Origin: Eubacterium sp.
GTDB lineage: Bacteria; Bacillota; Clostridia; Lachnospirales; Lachnospiraceae
Direction of reading: 5' to 3'
DNA: 64,000 nucleotides
Assembly (NCBI GenBank): GCA_024698585.1
Contig: JAILRB010000052.1
Coordinates: 20,928 to 84,927 of the forward strand
The notes under the pieces were generated by a model that saw only the letters and a program-made list of their open reading frames with translations, searched no databases and was not told where the DNA came from. The position numbers and the translations under genes were made by a program. Within the stretch, counting starts at the first letter, position 1; every line of letters begins with the position of its first letter. Shown one piece after another: positions 47,909 to 56,656 of this stretch.

Positions 47909-48454
47909 ATGGGACAGATTAAGGTTACAAAATGTGAGATAGAAGGATTGGCAGTGATTGAGCCGAAAGTTTTTCCGGATGAGAGAGGTTATTTTGTGGA
48001 AACCTATAATCAAAAGGATATGGAAGGAGCAGGGCTTAACATGGTCTTTGTTCAGGATAATCAGTCTATGAGCAAGAGAGGTGTTCTTCGTGGACTTCAT
48101 AGACAGCTGAATTTTCCACAGGGAAAATTGGTAAGAGTGATTCGCGGCTGTGTGTATGATGTGGCAGTGGATTTAAGAGAAGGTTCTAAGACATATGGTC
48201 AATGGTTTGGCGTGGAACTTTCAGCAGAAAATATGAAGCAGTTCTATATTCCGGAAGGATTCGCTCATGGATTTCTGGTTTTGTCGGAAGAAGCAGAGTT
48301 TTGTTACAAGGTAACAGATTTCTATCATCCTGGAGATGAAGCCGGAATCATGTGGAATGATCCGGATATTGGAGTAGAATGGCCGATTCCGGAAGATATG
48401 GAAATAATTTTGAGTGAAAAGGATCAGAACTGGCCGAAATTAAAAGAGATTTAA
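47909..48454 (+). CDS. rmlC: dTDP-4-dehydrorhamnose 3,5-epimerase
   Basis: Epimerises C3 and C5 of the 4-keto sugar on the way to L-rhamnose. 181 residues, cupin fold; KVFPDERGYFVETYNQKD, VQDNQSMSKRGVLRGLHRQ (catalytic His in GLH) and YIPEGFAHGFLVLSEEAE are typical. Follows rmlB by 18 nt and completes the rml set. Confidence 0.95.
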   Translation: MGQIKVTKCEIEGLAVIEPKVFPDERGYFVETYNQKDMEGAGLNMVFVQDNQSMSKRGVLRGLHRQLNFPQGKLVRVIRGCVYDVAVDLREGSKTYGQWFGVELSAENMKQFYIPEGFAHGFLVLSEEAEFCYKVTDFYHPGDEAGIMWNDPDIGVEWPIPEDMEIILSEKDQNWPKLKEI

Positions 48455-48483
48455 AGAAGTGTTGAAAACAAGGAGAGTTACCC

Positions 48484-49326
48484 ATGAGATTTATCATAAC
48501 GCACAGCAGAATGATTATCATTGTGATATTCTTAATCATTTCCGGTGTGTTTTTATGGAGATATTATTTATATCGGACAAATATTAATTATAATGGACCG
48601 GCTTTTAGTGTGGAGCAGGAACTACTGGAATGTTCTGTGAAGGATGATGAGAAAGCACTAATTAAGGGGATTGTTGCTACAGATCGAGAAGATGGAGATT
48701 TATCTAATAAGATTATTGTGGAATCCATTTCAAAATTTGTCGATAAAAAAGAACATATCTGCAATATCACATATGCGGTAGAAGATTCGGAACATCATGT
48801 TTCGAAAGTATCACGAAAAATTAAATATGTGGACTATCAGCCACCGCGATTTGTTTTGTCAGAACCATTGTGTTTTGATGTGGGTTCGGATACAACGGTG
48901 GTGGATGTCCTTGGTGCCAAGGATGGTGTTGATGGAGATGTATCAGGAAAAATTAAAATTCTTTCCAATACCACCGCGACTAGTGTGGCAGGAAAATATA
49001 CTGTTACCGCGCAGGTGACAAATAGCCTTGGGGATACTGCAAAGTTTAAATCCATTGTGGTGATTAAACAGAGGAACAATCTTAGCCCGGTAATTTCGTT
49101 AAAAAAAAATGTTGTATACTTAAAAGTTGGAGATATTTTTAATGCAAAGGAATATATTGCGTCTGTTAAGAGCCCGGAAGGAAAGAATTTGGGAACTTCT
49201 GCAGTGGAGGTAACGAATACGAATGTGAATATGAAAAAGGCGGGATTTTATACAGTGGAATTCACCGTGAATGGTGGAGAGAGTAATGAGAACACGACGT
49301 ATCTTACTGTAATCGTGGAGGAATAG
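48484..49326 (+). CDS. Membrane-anchored protein with DUF5011-type Ig-like domains
   Basis: 280 residues. One N-terminal membrane anchor (MIIIVIFLIISGVFLWRYYL) and about two to three extracellular Ig-like domains of the DUF5011/HYR type: GIVATDREDGDLSNKIIVES, VLGAKDGVDGDVSGKIKI with the typical DGD loops, then VAGKYTVTAQVTNSLGDTAK. AGGAG lies 8 nt before the ATG. It ends one base before the first kinase/co-polymerase gene, so it is co-made with it. It may be an extracytoplasmic partner of the chain-length machinery; that is inference from coupling. Confidence 0.72.
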   Translation: MRFIITHSRMIIIVIFLIISGVFLWRYYLYRTNINYNGPAFSVEQELLECSVKDDEKALIKGIVATDREDGDLSNKIIVESISKFVDKKEHICNITYAVEDSEHHVSKVSRKIKYVDYQPPRFVLSEPLCFDVGSDTTVVDVLGAKDGVDGDVSGKIKILSNTTATSVAGKYTVTAQVTNSLGDTAKFKSIVVIKQRNNLSPVISLKKNVVYLKVGDIFNAKEYIASVKSPEGKNLGTSAVEVTNTNVNMKKAGFYTVEFTVNGGESNENTTYLTVIVEE

Positions 49327-49327
49327 A

Positions 49328-50752
49328 ATGTCTGATAACAAGATTTTTAGTTTGGAAAATTTAAATATATACTCACTTCTCTTGGATTTGGTACATCGAT
49401 TATGGCTTGTTTTTATTGTAGTGTGTATTGCGATTATGGGAAGATACACCTACTTGAAAAAAAACTATGTGCCGGAGTATTCCAGCACAGCCATTTATGT
49501 CGTGACGCCAAAGCAGAGCACCGGTTATGTTTACACAAACAGAAGATTTGCAGAAAGTGTTATTACTGTTTTTCAGAATTTGGTTAAAGCGGATATCATG
49601 GAATCAAAAATGCATTCGGATTTACACGTATCAAATCTGAATGGAAAAGTTAAAGTATCGCTCATTGAGGGAACAAACTTAATGAAAATTACAGCAAAGG
49701 CACAAGATCCGGTTCTGGCATTTCGAACGATTGGTGCGGTAATGAAAAATTATGATAAATTATCACCGTATTTGAGTTCTGATGCTGTATTTGACGAGTT
49801 GCGCTCACCGGTTGTGGCTCAAGAGCCTGAAAATACGTTGGCTCCGCGAAATGAGTCATTGAAGGCAGGGGCAATGGTTGGCGTGATTGTAATGCTTTTG
49901 ATTCTTGCCATCAGTTTCTTGAGAAAAACAGTTAAGAAGGAAAACATCATTGAAAATGAGATGGATACCAATCTTTTGGGAATTATCTATCACGAAAATA
50001 AGAATAGAACCTTAAAAGCGAAATTAAGTCAGATGGTAAAGGCATTGCTGATTACCAGCCCGATTATTTCCAATCGTTTTATTGAGTGTATTGATAATAT
50101 CAGAGTGAAGTTGGAATATGAACATGAAAGGCATCAGAGTAGAAATGTTTATTTGATTTCCAGTGTTTGTGAAAATGAAGGAAAATCCACAGTCGCAGTT
50201 AATGTGGCACTCTCCTTTGCAAAGGAAGGGAAGCGAGTGGTTGTCATTGATGCCGATTTCAGAAAACCGGCGATTTATAAAATGATGAATGTTCCAAAGG
50301 ATGATGTGGTTGATGCAGTAAAAATGATTCAGGGAAAATGTGGATTGGATGAGGTTCTTCGTCACGATGAGAAGACGAATTTGGATTTGATTTTATCTTC
50401 CAAGGGATATTCGAACACGAATGAATACATGAAATCCGGAGCCATGAGAGACTTGATTCGTAAATGTAGTCGAATGGCAGATTACGTAATCATTGATACT
50501 CCGCCGATGGCATTGGTATCTGATGCGGAAGCGCTATTGGATCGTGTGGATTATTGTCTTCTGGTAGTCAGACAGGATTTTTCTTATCAGAATGACGTTC
50601 TAAAGTGTATTAACGTAATGAAGGATTCCAATGCGAAAATGCTTGGATGTGTTTTGAACGATTATATGGATTTAGGAATCAATTTTAAAACGCGTCCACG
50701 TTTATATACAGCATCAGAAGGAAAGGCGGTGGAAATCTATGACAACGAATAA
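49328..50752 (+). CDS. Wzz-type co-polymerase fused to BY-kinase (intact kinase motifs)
   Basis: 474 residues. N-terminal Wzz/CapA region with TM1 (LVFIVVCIAIMG), an extracytoplasmic segment and TM2 (AGAMVGVIVMLLILAISF), then a bacterial tyrosine kinase domain: Walker A CENEGKSTVAVNVALSF, Walker A' VVVIDADFRKP, Walker B VIIDTPPMALVSDAEAL. Such fusions set chain length and control polymer output by autophosphorylation on a C-terminal tyrosine cluster. Here the tail is very short, with only two tyrosines (RLYTASEGKAVEIYDNE). It overlaps the next, similar gene by 14 nt. No cognate phosphatase is seen in the window. Confidence 0.88.
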   Translation: MSDNKIFSLENLNIYSLLLDLVHRLWLVFIVVCIAIMGRYTYLKKNYVPEYSSTAIYVVTPKQSTGYVYTNRRFAESVITVFQNLVKADIMESKMHSDLHVSNLNGKVKVSLIEGTNLMKITAKAQDPVLAFRTIGAVMKNYDKLSPYLSSDAVFDELRSPVVAQEPENTLAPRNESLKAGAMVGVIVMLLILAISFLRKTVKKENIIENEMDTNLLGIIYHENKNRTLKAKLSQMVKALLITSPIISNRFIECIDNIRVKLEYEHERHQSRNVYLISSVCENEGKSTVAVNVALSFAKEGKRVVVIDADFRKPAIYKMMNVPKDDVVDAVKMIQGKCGLDEVLRHDEKTNLDLILSSKGYSNTNEYMKSGAMRDLIRKCSRMADYVIIDTPPMALVSDAEALLDRVDYCLLVVRQDFSYQNDVLKCINVMKDSNAKMLGCVLNDYMDLGINFKTRPRLYTASEGKAVEIYDNE

Positions 50753-52436
50753 TTCAAATTACACCACTGCTTTGGAAAAACAGGAAGAAAGAAATGTAAC
50801 GGATATTATTGTCGCATTTTTAAAGGTTCTTCGTATGTTCTGGTGGGCAGTTGCATTGCTAATGATTGCAATGGGAATTTTAGGATTTTTCCGCTACAAG
50901 AAGAATTATGTGCCGGTTTACGAGTCAAAAGCGACTTTTTCCATTACTGCGGCAACGTATAATGGAGAGGAAGACCGTTCTTATACAAATAACAGTCAGT
51001 TGGCAGAAGAATTGAGTGTAAACTTTGACTACGTCATTAACAACGAAGTCTTTTATGAAATCATTGAAAAAGATATTGGTTTGACATATATGCCGAGTAA
51101 GATTGAAATATCTTCAGTAGAGGGGACGAATATCTTAAGTATCGTTGTTACGGGAGAAAATGCCCAGTTAAATTACGATGTAATTCAATCTGTCGTTAAT
51201 AACTATGGAAGTGTGGCAGAGTTTGTATTAGGTGACACGAAGATTGATATTTTAGAAGAACCGATTGTGGCAAAAACCCCGAATAATCCGTTTAATCCGT
51301 GGAAGGATATTTTGAAGTTTATGTTATATGGTCTGGCGATTGCTGTTGTGCCATGTGGATTATACGCATTCTTTGTTCGAACAATCAAATGCACGGAGGA
51401 TGTTGAAAAATATCTGAGTGTTCCTTGTTATGGCGCACTACCGTTGATTTTGATGAATCGAAGAAGAGGACAGGATAAGTACTGTTCCGTGATTGATAAA
51501 AATGTTGGATTCCGTTATCTGGAAGCAATGCGAACCATTTCTTCCAGATGTGAAAGATATTTGAAAAAGCAGAATTGTAAAGTAATCCTTGTTACGAGTA
51601 CAAAAGAAGAAGAAGGAAAGAGTACTGTGGCAATGAACCTGGCATATTCTCTTTCTAAGGCTCAGTATAAGGTAATGCTGTTTGATGGAAACTTGAGAAA
51701 TTTATCCCTTCGAAAAATGACGGGAGTGGAAGCTGCAGATTTTTCCATGGATCAGTTTTTGGAAAAACGTGTGAAAAACAGCGAAGCCATTGTTAATATT
51801 CCGGGAAGCCGAGTGCTGCTATGCGCACCGAATGTGAAGTCGACGAATCCGGTTCAGAGCTTGAACTCGGATCAGATGGAAAGATTTATTCGTGAGGCGA
51901 AAGAGGTGGTGGACTATGTGATTATTGATGCCCCTCATTGTGGTGAAACATCTGATGCAGCTGTTTTGGCGAAGTATTCGGATGGTGTTGTTTATGTGGT
52001 AAAAGAAGATGGCGTGCGTGTGCATAAAATCATGGATACAATTCAGGAATTTTCTTACACGAGAACTCCGATTATTGGCTGTGTACTGAATGAAAGCGTT
52101 GGACGACTAAATTCCTTATACGGATATGGTTATGAAAAACGTTATGGATATGGCAAGGGCTATGGCTATGGTAAGAAGTACGGTTATGGCAAGAAACACG
52201 GATATGGGAAGCGTTATGGATATGGTAATCGTTATGGGTATGGATATGGATACGGATATGGATATGGCTATGGCTATGGCGATTATGTTTATGGAGAATA
52301 TGGGGAAGTATCCGAAGATGAATTTAGTGTAGCTGAGAAAAAGGTATCAAAGAAAATAGCGTTAACTACTACAGATGAGGAAAAGAAGGCTTTACTTCAG
52401 GAGAAGGAAAGCGAAAAGAACAGTAGTGATTCATAA
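50739..52436 (+). CDS. Second Wzz-BY-kinase fusion, degenerate ATPase motifs and a Tyr-Gly repeat tail
   Basis: 565 residues, same layout as its neighbour: TM1 (VALLMIAMGILGFF), outer domain, TM2 (FMLYGLAIAVVPCGLYAFF), P-loop domain with Walker A KEEEGKSTVAMNLAYS. Walker A' reads LFDGNLRN where the family has DxDxR, and Walker B reads VIIDAPHCG instead of VIIDTPP. From residue 461 to about 521 the tail is a Tyr-Gly-Lys repeat with about 23 tyrosines, then an acidic/Lys end. Likely a weak or inactive kinase that serves as a tyrosine-rich substrate for the intact kinase upstream, a hypothesis from these changes. Ends at a strong terminator. Confidence 0.82.
   Translation: MTTNNSNYTTALEKQEERNVTDIIVAFLKVLRMFWWAVALLMIAMGILGFFRYKKNYVPVYESKATFSITAATYNGEEDRSYTNNSQLAEELSVNFDYVINNEVFYEIIEKDIGLTYMPSKIEISSVEGTNILSIVVTGENAQLNYDVIQSVVNNYGSVAEFVLGDTKIDILEEPIVAKTPNNPFNPWKDILKFMLYGLAIAVVPCGLYAFFVRTIKCTEDVEKYLSVPCYGALPLILMNRRRGQDKYCSVIDKNVGFRYLEAMRTISSRCERYLKKQNCKVILVTSTKEEEGKSTVAMNLAYSLSKAQYKVMLFDGNLRNLSLRKMTGVEAADFSMDQFLEKRVKNSEAIVNIPGSRVLLCAPNVKSTNPVQSLNSDQMERFIREAKEVVDYVIIDAPHCGETSDAAVLAKYSDGVVYVVKEDGVRVHKIMDTIQEFSYTRTPIIGCVLNESVGRLNSLYGYGYEKRYGYGKGYGYGKKYGYGKKHGYGKRYGYGNRYGYGYGYGYGYGYGYGDYVYGEYGEVSEDEFSVAEKKVSKKIALTTTDEEKKALLQEKESEKNSSDS
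52119..52300 (+). repeat. Tyr-Gly coding repeat in the second kinase gene
   Basis: Repeats of TAT-GGN (6-nt unit) with AAG/CGT interruptions; the purest run is eight Tyr-Gly units at about 52225-52275. Codons vary at the third base, so the pattern is kept at protein level rather than being a recent DNA slippage. Confidence 0.85.
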
Positions 52437-52437
52437 A

Positions 52438-52469
52438 AAAATCGAGTAGGTTTAACCTACTCGATTTTT
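52438..52469. terminator. Bidirectional terminator between the second kinase and the Lrp gene
   Basis: 13-bp perfect stem AAAATCGAGTAGG / CCTACTCGATTTT with TTTAA loop; T-rich in both directions. It closes the first polysaccharide system. Confidence 0.92.
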
Positions 52470-52474
52470 CAAAA

Positions 52475-52924
52475 CTATTTTGTAAGAGGGATTCCGCGAT
52501 GTTCCACAGAAGTGGAGAAAACAATCTGGGTTTTCGTACTTCCGAAGGTCTGTAATTCTCCAATAAAATGGTCTAATTCCTCAGTGCTTTTAAACATGAC
52601 TTCGATGAGCATTGCATAATCACCGGTAACACAGTTACATTCCACGACGTTGTTACAGCTTTTAATGTAAGGGTAAAAGTCTTTCTTCTGTCCTGGATGA
52701 ACTTCAAGATTAATAAATGCCTTAATATGATAACCTAATTCGGCGGCATTTAATTTTGCGCTGTATCCGGTAATGATACCATTCTTTTCCAAGCGTTCAA
52801 TTCTGGCAGAAACGGCTGGAGAAGAAAGATAAACCTGATTTGCAATTGCTTTAAGGGGGATTCGTGCATTTTCATGCAACAATTTGATAATTTGTTCATC
52901 GATATGATCTAATTCATGCCTCAT
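52475..52924 (-). CDS. Lrp/AsnC-family transcriptional regulator
   Basis: 149 residues, normal length. N-terminal winged helix (DHIDEQIIKLLHENARIPLKAIA...SSPAVSARIERLEKNGII) and C-terminal RAM ligand domain (VECNCVTGDYAMLIEVMF). These regulators usually sense amino acids. AGGAG lies 7 nt before the ATG. It is divergent from the DUF1113-argF pair, so it could control them; argF makes an arginine-pathway link reasonable. Not shown by an operator. Confidence 0.9.
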   Translation of the reverse strand: MRHELDHIDEQIIKLLHENARIPLKAIANQVYLSSPAVSARIERLEKNGIITGYSAKLNAAELGYHIKAFINLEVHPGQKKDFYPYIKSCNNVVECNCVTGDYAMLIEVMFKSTEELDHFIGELQTFGSTKTQIVFSTSVEHRGIPLTK

Positions 52925-53008
52925 AGTAGTACTCCTTTCTTTTCTAATTTTTCAGTCGAGTATTGCTTAAGAAAATAAATTATGTTTGCTAAAAACTTAA
53001 TTTATTTA

Positions 53009-53036
53009 ATTATAACATAAATTTTACATAGTACAA
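53009..53036 (-). promoter_or_regulatory. Promoter of the Lrp gene
   Basis: Read leftwards: -35 TTGTAC (53031-53036), 16-nt spacer, -10 TATAAT (53009-53014). The shared 148-nt intergenic region is very AT-rich with a nearly symmetric TAATTATAAC core, so a divergent promoter for the next gene probably overlaps; its boxes (TTGCTA at 52986, TATAAC at 53011) are badly spaced. Confidence 0.55.
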
Positions 53037-53072
53037 CTACAAAACAATTTTTTTGAAAACATGGAGGGTCGT

Positions 53073-54023
53073 ATGATTTTTTCAGGATTAGATATAGGGA
53101 TTCTGTTTTTTATTTACGGTTTTTTGGGATGGTGCCTGGAGGTAGTTTATGTTGCTATTACCAGTAGAGCTGTTCAAAATAGAGGATTCTTGCATGGACC
53201 GATTTGCCCTATCTATGGGGTGGGAATGTTAGGCGTTTTAATGGCTTTGTCACCGATTCGGGAAAATCTTTTTCTGCTGTTTTTAGGAGGAATGTTTATC
53301 TGTTCTTCCGTGGAACTGCTGGGAGGATGGGTTCTGGACAAGCTGTTTCATATGAGATGGTGGGATTATTCCGAGAGAAAGTTTAATATCAACGGATATA
53401 TTTGTCTGAGATTCAGTATTATCTGGGGACTCGGAGTGGTAGGTGCGGTAAATTTACTTCATCCGATTGTTTATTATTTGGAAAGACACTTGAATATAGT
53501 CATAAGAGAGATTTTGCTTGTTGTATTCCTGATTATCTTCACAGTGGATATGGTTGTAACATTGAAGAAGCTTATTGGTATTCGCCAAAGTCTTGGACAA
53601 TTGGATGCAATTGCAGAAGGGCTCCACGATATTGGGGATCAGTTGAAAGATGTTATGGGCAATTCTGCGATTAATGCTGCAGATAAAGGAGCGGAAAACC
53701 TCAAGCAGAAAGAACAGGAATTGCAGGAAAAACAGCAGGAACTTATGGAACGGCAGCGTGAGTTCAAGGAAAATGTCGCTCAGAAACAACATGCGTTCCG
53801 GGAAAACATTACTCAGAAGCAGCATGAATGGGTTGAAAGTATAGAACGGAGTCAACATGAATTGTTAGCTCGAAGAGAAGAGGTGCTGAAAAATCTTTCC
53901 AACCGTAAATCAACAAGATTTAGTCCTCTTCCAAGGTTGAATAAAAACGGAAAAAGCATTAAGATAGAAGAATATGTTGTTTCTTTACAAAAGAAGTTTG
54001 AAAATAGAAAAGAAAGCAGGTAG
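53073..54023 (+). CDS. DUF1113/ABC-transporter type IV-like membrane protein with coiled-coil tail
   Basis: 316 residues from the ATG at 53073 (GGAGG 5 nt upstream). Five to six membrane segments in the first ~190 residues with the family motifs [32 protein letters not shown] and [20 protein letters not shown] (PF06541, putative ABC-transporter type IV). A ~100-residue Gln/Glu-rich coiled coil follows, with [20 protein letters not shown] heptads. The family is common in Clostridia and its function is not established. argF starts 4 nt after its stop. Confidence 0.78.
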   Translation: MIFSGLDIGILFFIYGFLGWCLEVVYVAITSRAVQNRGFLHGPICPIYGVGMLGVLMALSPIRENLFLLFLGGMFICSSVELLGGWVLDKLFHMRWWDYSERKFNINGYICLRFSIIWGLGVVGAVNLLHPIVYYLERHLNIVIREILLVVFLIIFTVDMVVTLKKLIGIRQSLGQLDAIAEGLHDIGDQLKDVMGNSAINAADKGAENLKQKEQELQEKQQELMERQREFKENVAQKQHAFRENITQKQHEWVESIERSQHELLARREEVLKNLSNRKSTRFSPLPRLNKNGKSIKIEEYVVSLQKKFENRKESR

Positions 54024-54027
54024 AAAG

Positions 54028-55023
54028 ATGAATTTAAAAGGAAGACACTTTTTGAAATTATTAGATTTTACACCGGAAGAAATTGAAGGGATGCTGGATT
54101 TGGCTGCAGAACTGAAGGCAAAGAAAAAAGCAGGAGAACTGGTTGATGTATTACGCGGAAAAAACATTGCACTTATTTTTGAAAAAACCAGTACACGAAC
54201 CAGATGTTCTTTCGAAGTAGCTGCCCGTGATTTGGGAATGGGTGTGACTTATCTGGATCCGGAAGGTTCACAGATTGGAAAGAAGGAAAGTATTGCAGAT
54301 ACAGCCAGAGTATTAGGCAGAATGTTTGATGGAATCGAATACAGAGGATATGGACAGGATCTGGTGGAAGAATTAGCAAAATATGCAGGAGTTCCTGTAT
54401 GGAATGGTTTGACCAATGAATTCCATCCGACACAGATTCTCGCAGATTTCCTCACTCTTCGTGAAAAGTTTGGATATTTGAAAGGATTAAAATTCGTATA
54501 TATGGGGGATGCCCGTTACAATATGGGAAATTCCTTGATGGTTGGATGCGCGAAAATGGGAATGCATTTTGTGGCATGTGCACCAAAGAAATATTGGCCG
54601 AACCAGGAATTGGTTGATGAATGTAAGGCAATCGCGAAAGAAACCGGTGCAACGATTGAATTTGATGAGAATCCAATGACTGCAACCAGAGGAGCCAATG
54701 CGATTTATACCGATGTCTGGGTATCCATGGGAGAACCGGATTCCGTATGGGCAGAAAGAATTAATGATCTGATGCCATATCGTGTAACAATGGAATTGAT
54801 GGATAATGCAGCTGAAAATGTTGTATTCATGCATTGCTTGCCGGCGTTCCATGATTTAAAAACAAAGATTGGAAAAGAAATATACGAAAAGTTTGGCTTG
54901 GATTGTATGGAAGTGACTGATGAGGTATTTGAATCGAAGAAGTCCGTTGTTTTTGACGAAGCTGAAAACAGAATGCATACCATTAAAGCGGTTGTAGCAG
55001 CGACTATGGGTGCAGAGTTTTAA
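54028..55023 (+). CDS. argF: Ornithine carbamoyltransferase
   Basis: Makes citrulline from ornithine and carbamoyl phosphate. 331 residues from the ATG at 54028 (AGGTAGAAAG upstream; the 18-codon extension lies inside the previous gene). [16 protein letters not shown] is the carbamoyl-phosphate loop, [10 protein letters not shown] and the ornithine-binding HCLPAFHD (Cys-Leu-Pro) complete the active site. No arginine-operon neighbours are present; it lies between the two polysaccharide systems beside an Lrp-type regulator. It could be biosynthetic or part of arginine/citrulline catabolism. Confidence 0.95.
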   Translation: MNLKGRHFLKLLDFTPEEIEGMLDLAAELKAKKKAGELVDVLRGKNIALIFEKTSTRTRCSFEVAARDLGMGVTYLDPEGSQIGKKESIADTARVLGRMFDGIEYRGYGQDLVEELAKYAGVPVWNGLTNEFHPTQILADFLTLREKFGYLKGLKFVYMGDARYNMGNSLMVGCAKMGMHFVACAPKKYWPNQELVDECKAIAKETGATIEFDENPMTATRGANAIYTDVWVSMGEPDSVWAERINDLMPYRVTMELMDNAAENVVFMHCLPAFHDLKTKIGKEIYEKFGLDCMEVTDEVFESKKSVVFDEAENRMHTIKAVVAATMGAEF

Positions 55024-55046
55024 AAAAGATAGGATGTAGATGAAGC

Positions 55047-55075
55047 AAGGGAGTTTGGAAAAACTCCTTTGTTTT
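55047..55075 (+). terminator. Terminator after argF
   Basis: 10-bp stem AAGGGAGTTT / AAACTCCTTT (one G-T) with GGAA loop, then GTTTT. Moderate strength. Confidence 0.7.
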
Positions 55076-55117
55076 GCGTGAGAGAAAAACTAAAAAGAGG
55101 GTTAGGAGATTACTCCC

Positions 55118-55882
55118 ATGTTTGAGACATTAAAAAAACATCAGTTTTTATTGGAAGAATTAATTAAAAGAGATTTTAAGAAAAAATATAAAGGGGCACT
55201 GCTGGGAATGGCCTGGAGTGTATTAAATCCTTTATTATCACTGGTAATCATGCGGATTGTATTTACGCATTTCTTTAATGATATCCCGCATTACACCACA
55301 TATTTGTTCTGTGGAACCATTGTATATACCTTTTTTAGCGAGGCAACCTCTGAAGGGATGCTTTCTTTAGTGGGAAATGCGCATATTTTCACGAAGGTTA
55401 ATGTGCCAAAGAATTTATTTATTATTTCAAAAAACACACAGACACTGGTAAACTTTGCCATGACGTTGGTAGTGTTCTTTATCTTTTGTCTTTTTGACGG
55501 AATTACCTTCTCATTCCGTTTCTTCTTATTATTGTATCCGATTGTGATGCTTTTGTTTTTCAATCTGGGATTAGGGCTGATTTTGTCAGCGTTTTACGTA
55601 TTTTTTAGGGATATGCGTTATTTGTGGTCAGTACTGACACAGTTGTTGATGTATATGTCTGCAATGTTTTATTCCATTGAAAGTTTCTCATATCAGATTC
55701 GTAATCTGTTTTTGCTGAATCCGATTTATTTGTTCATTCGATACTTCCGAAAGGTCGTAATTGATGAAGGAATTCCGTCGCCGGAATTTCATTTGTTAAT
55801 GGCTTTTGACGTAGTAGTTGTTTTAGGAATCGGAGCATTCATTTATAAAAAATATGACACGGAATTTTTATATTACGTCTAG
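55118..55882 (+). CDS. Polysaccharide ABC exporter permease (Wzm/TagG-like)
   Basis: 254 residues, six membrane segments. ELIKRDFKKKYKGALLGMAW at the start and the segment LFLLNPIYLFIRYFRKVV near the end are typical of the ABC-2 permeases that export lipid-linked O-antigen, teichoic acid or rhamnose-glucose polymers. AGGAG is 9 nt before the ATG. The matching ATPase follows. First gene of the second polymer system. Confidence 0.9.
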   Translation: MFETLKKHQFLLEELIKRDFKKKYKGALLGMAWSVLNPLLSLVIMRIVFTHFFNDIPHYTTYLFCGTIVYTFFSEATSEGMLSLVGNAHIFTKVNVPKNLFIISKNTQTLVNFAMTLVVFFIFCLFDGITFSFRFFLLLYPIVMLLFFNLGLGLILSAFYVFFRDMRYLWSVLTQLLMYMSAMFYSIESFSYQIRNLFLLNPIYLFIRYFRKVVIDEGIPSPEFHLLMAFDVVVVLGIGAFIYKKYDTEFLYYV

Positions 55883-55909
55883 GGGATTGGAATTTTTGGA
55901 GGAGAAACA

Positions 55910-56656
55910 ATGACTGTACTAAATGTGAAAAATGTATCCATTCGTTATAAAGTGGGAGATTTTCGAGCCATCGGTTTGAAAGAATTTGTGGTGCGAAAAT
56001 TGACCGGTAATTATCATGTGGAAGAATTCTGGGCTGATAAGGATATCAATTTTTCTCTGGAAAAAGGTGATATGTTAGGAATCATTGGAACCAATGGTGC
56101 CGGAAAGTCCACGTTATTGAAGGCAATCGCAGGAATTATGACACCGAGTGAAGGTGTGGTGGAAGCCAAGGGAAATGTATCCGCACTGTTAGAGCTTGCC
56201 AGTGGGTTTGATGAAGATTTGACGGTAAAGGAAAATGCATATCTTCGTGGAGCAATGCTGGGATATACCCGTAAGTTCATGGATGAACGTTATGAAGAGA
56301 TTATTGAGTTTGCGGAATTGAAGGGATTCGAGGAACATTCATTTAAGCAACTTTCCACAGGAATGCAGAGCCGTCTGGCGTTTTCCATTGCCAGTCTGGT
56401 TCAACCGGATATTTTGATTTTAGATGAAGTACTTTCCGTGGGAGACGGTTCTTTTGCGGTAAAGAGTGCAGAAAAAATGAGGGAAATCATCGGAAGCGGA
56501 GCCACTACCATTTTGGTTTCTCATTCGCTGGAACAAATCAGGGAATTGTGTAATAAATGTTTATGGATTGATCATGGTCATCAGATTGACTTTGGAGAAA
56601 CGAAGGAAGTATGTGACCGATATGAGCGTTTTCTGAGTGGGGAGGAATCATTGTGA
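55910..56656 (+). CDS. Polysaccharide ABC exporter ATPase (Wzt/TagH-like)
   Basis: 248 residues. Walker A IIGTNGAGKSTLLKAIAGI, signature LSTGMQSRLAFSIA and Walker B DILILDEVLSVGDGSF (the LSVGD is typical of the TagH/Wzt group). It has no C-terminal carbohydrate-binding domain, so export is probably not tied to a chain-terminating cap. A GTGA overlap couples it to the next glycosyltransferase. Confidence 0.92.
   Translation: MTVLNVKNVSIRYKVGDFRAIGLKEFVVRKLTGNYHVEEFWADKDINFSLEKGDMLGIIGTNGAGKSTLLKAIAGIMTPSEGVVEAKGNVSALLELASGFDEDLTVKENAYLRGAMLGYTRKFMDERYEEIIEFAELKGFEEHSFKQLSTGMQSRLAFSIASLVQPDILILDEVLSVGDGSFAVKSAEKMREIIGSGATTILVSHSLEQIRELCNKCLWIDHGHQIDFGETKEVCDRYERFLSGEESL

Noticed and set aside
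52126..52332. Alternative frame over the Tyr-Gly repeat (Met/Asp-rich)
   Set aside because: It is the +1 frame shadow of the TATGGN repeat and has no start signal.
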